A DNA stretch of 24,715 nucleotides from a virus, in IMG/VR virus record IMGVR_UViG_3300017764_000099, positions 1 to 24,715 of that record; one strand, given 5' to 3'. Both the position numbers and the translations under genes were made by a program. Below the pieces are notes generated by a model. That model was not told the origin of the DNA. It searched no databases and was given only the letters and a program-made list of their open reading frames with translations. Shown in pieces: positions 8,235-14,826 of the stretch (its first letter is position 1; each line of letters opens with the position of its first letter).

Positions 8235-9851
8235 ATGTCACAATTAAACGAATTATTAGAAACTGCTAACCCGTATAAATCACTTCAAAGTGATGCGGCT
8301 AGATTAGCAGGAAAATGGGCCAAAACAGGATTATTAGAAGGTCTTGGGTCTGAAACAGACAAGAACAATATGTCTATGATTCTTGAAAACCAAGCTAAGC
8401 AATTAGTAATGGAAGAATCAAACACCGGTGGTGGTGGAGGAAGCTTCACACCAGGAACAGGTGCTCAATGGGCAGGTGTTGCTTTACCATTAGTTAGAAA
8501 GGTATTTGGACAAATCTCTACTAAAGAGTTTGTTTCAGTTCAACCAATGAACTTACCTTCAGGACTAGTGTTTTATTTAGATTTCCAATATGGATCAACA
8601 AAAGCTCCTTTTACAGCTGCTGATTCTATGTATGGTGACCAAGGTGGAAATGCTCCATTTGGGAACGATAGTACAGGTGGTGCTTATGGTGCTGGAAGAT
8701 TTGGATACTCTATCAACAATACTTCAGCTACTACAGCTGTAGCTGCTACTGCATCTGCAGATTGGTTTGCTGATTTAAATGCTGATGGTGCTTATTCTGC
8801 TTCTGTTGCTGCTGGAGATTTAGCAGTATATTCAGTTCCAGTTTCGGCTTTAGGTGCTAATTATGATGCTGAAGCAATTAGAGGTTTCTATTTAACTTCT
8901 TCTGCTGTTTCACCTTCAGATATTTTACCTGCATTTACTAGAGTTGATGGTGCTAACATCAAATTCTTAGCTGCTAAAGATTTAGCTGTTGCTACTGATG
9001 CTGTTGATGTTGTATTCTCTTTACAACCAACTGACTCTGATAGAGGTGATTTCGAAGATGGGAACACTGCATTAAATGCTGGAAATAACCCAATCGCTAT
9101 CCCAGAGATTAACGTTCAAATGAGAAGTGAAGCAATCGTTGCTAAAACTAGAAAATTGAAAGCTGTTTGGACTCCTGAGTTCGCTCAAGATTTAAACGCT
9201 TACCATTCTTTAGATGCTGAAGCTGAGTTAACTTCAATCATGAGTGAATATATCTCATTAGAGATTGATTTAGAAGTATTAGATATGTTAATAGATTCTG
9301 CTGCTGCAGGTACTGAGTACTGGACTGCTGAGAATAATAAAGCATTAGATGGTGCTGGATTTACTAACACTAACTTAGGTTTCTACAACTCTCAAGGACA
9401 GTGGTTCCAAACTTTAGGAACTAAAATGCAGAAATTATCTAACATCATTCACCAGAAAACATTAAGAGGTGGAGCTAATTTCCTAGTATGTTCTCCAACA
9501 GTTGCTACTGTTTTAGAATCAATCCCAGGATATGCTGCAAACTCTGATGGTGATGTTACTAAACAATCTTATGCATTTGGTGTTCAGAAAGCAGGTGCTA
9601 TTAATAGCAGATATACTGTTTATAAGAACCCATACATGAAAGAAAACACTATCTTAATGGGTTATAGAGGTGGACAATTCTTGGAAGCAGGTGCTGTATT
9701 TGCTCCATATGTACCATTAATCATGACTCCATTAGTTTATGATCCAGATACTTTCACACCAAGAAAGGGATTATTAACTAGATACGCTAAGAAAGTAGTT
9801 AGACCAGAATTTTATGGTAAGATCTATGTAAGTGGATTGAATACTTTATAA
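8235..9851 (+). CDS. 23: Major capsid protein (gp23-like)
   Basis: This is the main shell protein of the head, with the HK97-type fold typical of T4 gp23. Length is 538 residues (T4: 521). Diagnostic sequences include LPLVRKVFGQISTKEFVSVQ near residue 85, RKLKAVWTPEFAQDLNAYH in the middle, and IIHQKTLRGGANFLVCSPTV near 405, a hallmark of gp23. The expected prohead-protease processing site lies near residues 57-61 (LVMEE), immediately before NTGGGGGSFTPGTGAQ; maturation would remove about 60 N-terminal residues. This position agrees with the known gp23 cleavage after residue 65 in T4. The central region near residues 140-290 is Ala-rich and less familiar, probably a surface insertion. A strong terminator follows. 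Confidence 0.95.
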   Translation: MSQLNELLETANPYKSLQSDAARLAGKWAKTGLLEGLGSETDKNNMSMILENQAKQLVMEESNTGGGGGSFTPGTGAQWAGVALPLVRKVFGQISTKEFVSVQPMNLPSGLVFYLDFQYGSTKAPFTAADSMYGDQGGNAPFGNDSTGGAYGAGRFGYSINNTSATTAVAATASADWFADLNADGAYSASVAAGDLAVYSVPVSALGANYDAEAIRGFYLTSSAVSPSDILPAFTRVDGANIKFLAAKDLAVATDAVDVVFSLQPTDSDRGDFEDGNTALNAGNNPIAIPEINVQMRSEAIVAKTRKLKAVWTPEFAQDLNAYHSLDAEAELTSIMSEYISLEIDLEVLDMLIDSAAAGTEYWTAENNKALDGAGFTNTNLGFYNSQGQWFQTLGTKMQKLSNIIHQKTLRGGANFLVCSPTVATVLESIPGYAANSDGDVTKQSYAFGVQKAGAINSRYTVYKNPYMKENTILMGYRGGQFLEAGAVFAPYVPLIMTPLVYDPDTFTPRKGLLTRYAKKVVRPEFYGKIYVSGLNTL

Positions 9852-9874
9852 TAGAGTATAATATATAATTTGAA

Positions 9875-9904
9875 GAGGGGCGCTATTTGCGCCCCTTTTT
9901 TTTT
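9875..9904 (+). terminator. Strong rho-independent terminator after the capsid gene
   Basis: The stem GGGGCGC/GCGCCCC (9877-9883, 9889-9895) with loop TATTT is followed by nine T residues. The GC-rich stem stands out from the AT-rich surroundings. Confidence 0.93.
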
Positions 9905-9941
9905 ATGTAAAATTGGTTGGAACTCTTCCTATAATTTTTCA

Positions 9942-9987
9942 TATTTATAATTAAACCCCTACATAAATGTTATGTGATCTTATCACA
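9942..9987 (+). promoter_or_regulatory. TATTTATA box and leader hairpin before the DUF5659-like gene
   Basis: TATTTATAA lies at 9942-9950, just after the capsid terminator and 58 bases before the next ATG. A perfect 6-bp hairpin, TGTGAT/ATCACA with loop CTT, lies at 9973-9987 inside the leader. The terminator-then-box order supports a new transcription unit starting here. Confidence 0.45.
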
Positions 9988-10007
9988 AACAAAATTATTT
10001 AGAAACA

Positions 10008-10238
10008 ATGGATGAAAAGAATTACAAAACCACAGATCTTTATTTAGCCGCTTTCCTTAGGTTAAATAATCAAAAATTAAAAGTAGAAAAGGAAAAAGGG
10101 AAAGCAAGTTTTGTATTTAAAGAAAGTGAGGAACTTTCAAAATTAGTTAGTAGTTATTTAGTTGAAGAAGCTACGTGTAATCCACTAGCATATACTAATG
10201 CTATTAAAAATTTAAAAAACCTAATTTATAATATGTAA
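10008..10238 (+). CDS. Small DUF5659-like protein
   Basis: This 76-residue protein begins with KTTDLYLAAFLRLNNQKL and continues with a FVFKESEELSKLVSSYL segment and a C-terminal helix NAIKNLKNLIYNM. The opening 'TTDLYLAAFL' followed by an F-x-F strand and helices is the pattern I know from DUF5659, a small domain found in phages and bacteria whose function is unknown. There is no membrane segment or signal peptide. The ATG at 10008 follows AGAAACA, with no clear Shine-Dalgarno. The metallopeptidase-like gene follows after 13 bases, so the two are probably co-transcribed from the box at 9942. Confidence 0.75.
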   Translation: MDEKNYKTTDLYLAAFLRLNNQKLKVEKEKGKASFVFKESEELSKLVSSYLVEEATCNPLAYTNAIKNLKNLIYNM

Positions 10239-10251
10239 AAATTAAGATACT

Positions 10252-10992
10252 ATGCAAGGAATTTCAATCACAACTCAAATGTTAGCCCAATTAATGGTAG
10301 TAGAGATAAAACTACATTACCAACATACTGGAGGATTTGATACAATGGAAATTCCTGTAGGTCAAAAATATCAAAATTTACATAAACACTTTGGAATAGA
10401 TAAACTCCAATTAGAACTATCAGATGAAAACTGTTATAATCATGTTAAATCTGGATATAATTCAACTACCGGTAAATATATGGTGTATATTACACTAAAT
10501 AAAAGCAACTTAACTATAGACGGTTTATTACATGAACTTAAACATGCCTATGTTGATTGGTGCATTTACAACAGTGGGGGTAGGTCAATTAAAGATACAA
10601 GAGAAGCAAAACAACTCTACACAGATGACTTTGAGAAATTAATGTCTAAAGATAGAAAAAAGCTTCCAAAATTGGCAGAAGTAGTAGAATTATATTATTT
10701 TGCTTCAAAATTAGAAATACCAGCCTTTTTAGAAAATCATTATTTCGACCCTAATGTGGTTAGATATGATGAGGTAGCTAAAGAGATGGTAAATTTTGAG
10801 GTAGAAAAATATCTTGATTGTGAAGATGAATTTTTACTTCTTAAAGAGTATGACATTCCAAAAATTAAACATCATAAATCTTTAGAGTCATTTTTAAATT
10901 ACTCGCAATATCATTTACTTAATCGCGGGAAGTACATTTTAAAGAAAATTGATAAAGTTAACAAACTAAAAGAAGGACTTAAAAAGCCTTAA
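10252..10992 (+). CDS. Putative zinc metallopeptidase (HExxH)
   Basis: This 246-residue protein has a predicted helix LLHELKHAYVDW at residues 92-103. It contains a classical HExxH zinc site (His94, Glu95, His98). About 55 residues further on, the segment YYFASKLEIPAFLENHYFD (148-166) places Glu155 and Glu161 in a helix of the type that supplies the third ligand in gluzincins. The N-terminal part (about 15-90) has beta-like strands ending MVYITLNKSNLTIDG, consistent with the strand that precedes the active-site helix in small metalloproteases. There is no signal peptide or transmembrane segment, so it should be cytoplasmic or virion-packaged. The substrate is unknown. Its place between capsid and fibre genes suggests late expression. 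HExxH motifs also occur by chance, but helix context and the downstream Glu raise confidence. Confidence 0.6.
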   Translation: MQGISITTQMLAQLMVVEIKLHYQHTGGFDTMEIPVGQKYQNLHKHFGIDKLQLELSDENCYNHVKSGYNSTTGKYMVYITLNKSNLTIDGLLHELKHAYVDWCIYNSGGRSIKDTREAKQLYTDDFEKLMSKDRKKLPKLAEVVELYYFASKLEIPAFLENHYFDPNVVRYDEVAKEMVNFEVEKYLDCEDEFLLLKEYDIPKIKHHKSLESFLNYSQYHLLNRGKYILKKIDKVNKLKEGLKKP

Positions 10993-11047
10993 GACAAGTA
11001 ATTTTATATACCTTTATGGTATGTATAACCGTACAATGAGAATTGTT

Positions 11048-11136
11048 CATATTTATATTTAAATTTATTACCAGTACTATATTACATGACGGTTAATTCT
11101 TAACCCTCAACTTACCACATTTATATTTCAATTTAT
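11048..11136 (+). repeat. Duplicated AT-rich element carrying TATTTATA-type boxes
   Basis: Two 21-base copies at 11048-11068 and 11116-11136 differ at only two positions. Both have the pattern CA(T/C)ATTTATATTT(A/C)AATTTAT. The first holds a perfect TATTTATA (11050-11057) and the second a one-mismatch version. Between them is a GGTTAA/TTAACC mini-hairpin. A third, weaker match (TATTTATT, 11186-11193) lies 16 bases before the fibre start. The 217-base interval has no gene; after the copies there is a weak AAAACTA/TAGTTTT hairpin near 11146-11166. Confidence 0.5.
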
Positions 11137-11209
11137 ATTCCAAACAAAAACTATGAATTAGTTTTTTGGTGAGAACAATCACTTTTATTTATTTTAAATT
11201 TTTTATATA

Positions 11210-13999
11210 ATGGAAAAATTATTTTTACTTATGCCTGATGGTTTATCGGGTACAAGAATTGATTTGGATAGCCAATCTAGCAAAAAACTAACAAATGCTG
11301 AGATTATTAGTCCAACAGGAATTACAAAAGAAGATCTACCAGAATTAGTTGAGAACTTAGCTGAGTTATCTAAGGCTGACAAAGACTTAGGTAAAAGGAT
11401 TGATGAGGTACTTCACAACATTGACCCTGAAGCTTTAGATTCATTAACTGAGATTGTAGCTGCTTTCACATCTGCGGATGATGACTTAAATGCAACAATA
11501 TTAGACTTAGTGAAAACTGTTAGAGGTGAATTTGCTGCTGCTGATGATGCTATTAAAGCTGAAGTTGGATACGAAAGTAGAGGTTCAATTTCTAATGATC
11601 TTTATGGAGATTATTCAGATGCTGCTGAACCAGTTTTAGCAATTGAAGAGGAATTAGTAGAAGCTCAAGAAGAAAGAGCTACTTACGAAGCAGAATTAGC
11701 AAAACTTGAAAACGATGGGGCTGACCAAGCTGTAATTGAGAAGAAAGAGGCTGATATTGAGGGAGCAAATAAAAGACTTGCTGAATTAAAGTCTAATTTA
11801 AAGGATTTTGATTTCCCATTCTTACCTAAAAATGAAGTTAACTTTATTGCATGGGCTGATGCTCAACACAATGAAGATCATTCATCTGCAAGAGAAGCAC
11901 TTGCTAATATTGTTGGTGATAATAAAGATGCTTCTGAGAATGCTGATGCTGCAATTATTACTGCTGTTGGGTATGATGCCAGAGGTACATCTTCTGGTAA
12001 TAAGTATGCAGAGTATATTAATGAAGCAACAAATGCTGAACAAATTCAATCAGAAATTGATTCAATTAATGAGACTTTAGCTCAAATGCAAAAAGAATTA
12101 GCGGATGCAGAAGATAATGATGCACCTGCTGAACATATTGCTAGTATTGAAGCTAACATTGCAGCTGAAAATAAAGTAAAAGCTGAAAGAGAAGATTCTT
12201 TAGAATCTATTTCAGGTTTCTTACCTGCAAATGAAGTTAACTTTATTGCATGGGCTGATAGTAAAACAGCTGATGATATTAAGGATAACTTAGGTCAAAT
12301 TGGTCAAGATATTTTCGCTACTAATGAAGCTTTAGCAGCTGGTGATGCCGTTGTTGTTGCTGCTGTTGGATATGATGACAGAGGTAATTTCTCTGAAGCA
12401 GAATATACATCTTACAAGAGTGAAATGGCAGTAGGTGAACAACTTCAAATGCAAATTGATGAAATTGATGCTAATTTAGCTCAATTACAAAAAGAATTAG
12501 CAGATGCTGATCCTGAGGATGCTGAACATATTGATAATATTGAAGCTAACATTGCAGCTGAAAATAAATCAAAATCTGAATTTCAAGCTGAATTAGAATC
12601 TTATTCATCATTCTTACCTAAAAATGAAGTTAACTTCATTGCATGGTTAGAAGATAAATCAAGAAAATTAGTTTCTTCTGTTGATGAATCACTTAACTCT
12701 AAGATAAAAGAAGAAAAAGCTGCTTCTGATAAAGCTGATGCTGCAATTATTACTGCTGTTGGATATCAAGATAGAGGTGAGAAATCTAAAGCTAGACATG
12801 CTGAGTATGAAGCTGCTGCAAATACTTATGATCCTCAAGATCTAGAAGATGCTGGAGAATATGTAGATGAGGCTGAAGCAGAAAGAGACAATGTTCAAGC
12901 TGCATTAGATAAAGCTATTAAGGATGGTGCTGATCAAACTCAGATAGATAAAATTCAAGCTGATCTTGATGCTGCTAATGAGGAACTTGATTCTGCTAAT
13001 GCTGAAATGGAGAATGCTATAGCTTCTGCTAATGCAATTGTACCTTTCATACCAGTAAATGAAGTTAACTTCATTGCATGGGCTGATGCTCAAGATAAGG
13101 CTGGATTAGAGGGTACTATTAAATCTACAGATAGAAAATTATCTGATAGAATTGATTTCATAGTTAAAAATTCTGAACCTGAAGCTTTAGATTCATTAAC
13201 TGAAATCGTAGCTGCTTTCCAATCTTCTGATAGCGACTTAAGTAATGCTTTCAATGAGATAGCTAAGAATATTAGAAGTGAATTTGCTGCTGCTGATACA
13301 AAGGTTAGAGATGAGTTTGCTACTGCTGACACTGCTTTAAGTTCTTCTTTCGCAGGTGCTTTAACTACTGAAGCTTCTGATATTAGAGGAGAGTTTGCTA
13401 CTGCTGACACTGCTTTAAGTTCTTCTTTCGCTGCTGATTTAGCTACTGAGGTTACTAGAGCTGAAGATGAAGAAGGAAAAATTAGAACTGAGTTTGCTAC
13501 TGCTGACACTGCTTTAAGTTCTTCTTTCGCTACTGATTTATCTACTGAAATACAAGCTAGAATAGATGGGGATAATGCTTTAGATGATAAGATATCTGCT
13601 ATTATTACTAATGATTATGGAGATGCTTTAGATTCATTCTCTGAAGTTGAAGAAGGTGTTAATACTGGATTTATAGCATTGAAACAAATGATCATGGACG
13701 TAGCTGCTGGATCTGTTGAAAAAGTACTTTCTTCTCCAGTATCTGATGGTGTTGAAGTTAACTATACTGTTTCAACTGAGAAACCAAAAGTATTCGTTAA
13801 TGGTATGCTTCAAGTAGAAGCTGTTGATTATACAGTTGCTGCTGGTTCTCCAGATGCAGATGGACATGCAACAATGGTAGTTACTTTCGGTACTGCTCCA
13901 GTTAGTGGTGCTCAGTTAGTTATTGCTGGTGTTGAATCTAAGCATACTTCAGGGTATGATGCTCCTGTAGTATTTGGAGATAGTGGTCCTCAATCATAA
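11210..13999 (+). CDS. Repetitive fibre-like structural protein with four NEVNFIAW modules
   Basis: This 929-residue acidic, Ala-rich protein is dominated by coiled coil. After a short N-terminal domain (1-70) comes PEALDSLTEIVAAF...FAAAD (about 80-115). Four modules follow. Each starts with a VGYxxRG motif (about residues 119, 252, 385, 516), passes through a long helical hairpin, and ends in F(L/I)PxNEVNFIAW (about 204, 340, 471, 617). The EALDSLTEIVAAF...FAAAD segment then recurs near 655-700, so the four modules sit between two copies of one sequence. Next are three copies of EFATADTALSSSFA (about 702-775) and a C-terminal beta domain with KVFVNGMLQVEAVDYTV. That domain resembles the C-terminus of the gp15-like protein. 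It is most likely a head or tail fibre or whisker-like trimeric protein; which one is unclear. It has its own leader and terminator. Confidence 0.75.
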   Translation: MEKLFLLMPDGLSGTRIDLDSQSSKKLTNAEIISPTGITKEDLPELVENLAELSKADKDLGKRIDEVLHNIDPEALDSLTEIVAAFTSADDDLNATILDLVKTVRGEFAAADDAIKAEVGYESRGSISNDLYGDYSDAAEPVLAIEEELVEAQEERATYEAELAKLENDGADQAVIEKKEADIEGANKRLAELKSNLKDFDFPFLPKNEVNFIAWADAQHNEDHSSAREALANIVGDNKDASENADAAIITAVGYDARGTSSGNKYAEYINEATNAEQIQSEIDSINETLAQMQKELADAEDNDAPAEHIASIEANIAAENKVKAEREDSLESISGFLPANEVNFIAWADSKTADDIKDNLGQIGQDIFATNEALAAGDAVVVAAVGYDDRGNFSEAEYTSYKSEMAVGEQLQMQIDEIDANLAQLQKELADADPEDAEHIDNIEANIAAENKSKSEFQAELESYSSFLPKNEVNFIAWLEDKSRKLVSSVDESLNSKIKEEKAASDKADAAIITAVGYQDRGEKSKARHAEYEAAANTYDPQDLEDAGEYVDEAEAERDNVQAALDKAIKDGADQTQIDKIQADLDAANEELDSANAEMENAIASANAIVPFIPVNEVNFIAWADAQDKAGLEGTIKSTDRKLSDRIDFIVKNSEPEALDSLTEIVAAFQSSDSDLSNAFNEIAKNIRSEFAAADTKVRDEFATADTALSSSFAGALTTEASDIRGEFATADTALSSSFAADLATEVTRAEDEEGKIRTEFATADTALSSSFATDLSTEIQARIDGDNALDDKISAIITNDYGDALDSFSEVEEGVNTGFIALKQMIMDVAAGSVEKVLSSPVSDGVEVNYTVSTEKPKVFVNGMLQVEAVDYTVAAGSPDADGHATMVVTFGTAPVSGAQLVIAGVESKHTSGYDAPVVFGDSGPQS
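13313..13530 (+). repeat. Three identical 41-bp direct repeats in the fibre gene
   Basis: Copies at 13313-13353, 13391-13431 and 13490-13530 encode EFATADTALSSSFA. They appear identical at DNA level, with spacings of 78 and 99 bases (both multiples of three). Unequal recombination could change the length of the coiled coil without a frameshift. Confidence 0.85.
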
Positions 14000-14046
14000 T
14001 CACAACCTTAACCTAAGATAATATTTTATATTATTTTGTATAGGAA

Positions 14047-14078
14047 GAAAAGGGGGAGTCGTAAGACTCCCCTTTTTT
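14047..14078. terminator. Bidirectional terminator between convergent genes
   Basis: The stem GGGGAGTC/GACTCCCC (14053-14060, 14065-14072) with loop GTAA is flanked by AAAA on the left and six T residues on the right. It can therefore stop the plus-strand fibre transcript and the leftward transcript of the protease gene ending at 14098. Confidence 0.9.
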
Positions 14079-14097
14079 ATTATTATGTAAATTGAAA

Positions 14098-14820
14098 TTA
14101 TTTTTTCCAACGTATATTAAGGCTATCGGCTGCAAACTTACAACCAACTAAACCACCAAATAACATTAATATCATTATGCTATATGCAGCATTTTCACTT
14201 GCCATTAAACTATAATTCCATAACCCGTGATATAAAATACCACAACTAACTCCCATAACCGAGTAAATAAAAGTTTTAAATCGAGGATATCTATTAGTAA
14301 ACATATTGAAGATAGAACGACTGAATTTAGCAGATCTAATTTGACCTAACGCAAACCAATATCCAGCTAACAAACCAAATATCATATGAGATAAAGTAGA
14401 AGTTACTTGTCTTATGATTAATGTTTCATGTCCATATTTCTGCAGATAACTTATATTTTCAATCATAGCAAAACCCAGACCAACCATACCACAATAGAAC
14501 ATATTTCCTATAGGATGATTGTCTTCATCTTTTTTACTAATAAACCAAATACCTAAAAATGCTAAAAATTTAGCAATTTCTTCTCTAGGCGCAACTTCTA
14601 AAAACCAATAATCAATCCCTGGTTTTATAAATAAAAATTGAGGTTCATAAGGAAACCCAACTGTAATTATTCTATGAAAGCTAATTGAAATAACACCCCC
14701 AATTAGATATCGAACAGCTGTTTTGAGATTAATTGATTTAAATGGTGATGTCCAGTATATGATTAAAACATACAGTACTGGAGGTAACACCACTAATAAT
14801 AATAATTCTAAAGGATCCAT
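14098..14820 (-). CDS. PrsW-like intramembrane protease
   Basis: This 240-residue multi-pass membrane protein has about seven or eight hydrophobic segments. Its four motifs match the PrsW family of glutamic intramembrane proteases (related to CPBP/Abi proteins): EE-x-x-K at Glu80-Glu81-Lys84 (PREEIAKFLAF), F-x-x-x-E at Phe118-Glu122 region (GLGFAMIENISY, Glu121), His145 in LSHMIFG, and H-x-x-x-N at His198-Asn202 (LYHGLWN). In bacteria PrsW cleaves the membrane anti-sigma factor RsiW, and relatives process other membrane proteins. The gene is the second of a minus-strand pair, six bases after the methyltransferase stop, and ends at the shared terminator. In a phage it could cleave a host membrane protein or defend the infected cell from superinfection, but no target is visible. 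There is no cleavable signal peptide; the first helix begins at residue 5. Confidence 0.82.
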   Translation of the reverse strand: MDPLELLLLVVLPPVLYVLIIYWTSPFKSINLKTAVRYLIGGVISISFHRIITVGFPYEPQFLFIKPGIDYWFLEVAPREEIAKFLAFLGIWFISKKDEDNHPIGNMFYCGMVGLGFAMIENISYLQKYGHETLIIRQVTSTLSHMIFGLLAGYWFALGQIRSAKFSRSIFNMFTNRYPRFKTFIYSVMGVSCGILYHGLWNYSLMASENAAYSIMILMLFGGLVGCKFAADSLNIRWKK

Positions 14821-14826
14821 AATTTT

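Noticed and set aside
9852-10007. Search for a tRNA gene in the gaps
   Set aside because: No cloverleaf-like arrangement or tRNA-like T-loop sequence was seen in this or the other gaps (6974-7161, 10993-11209, 16021-16236).
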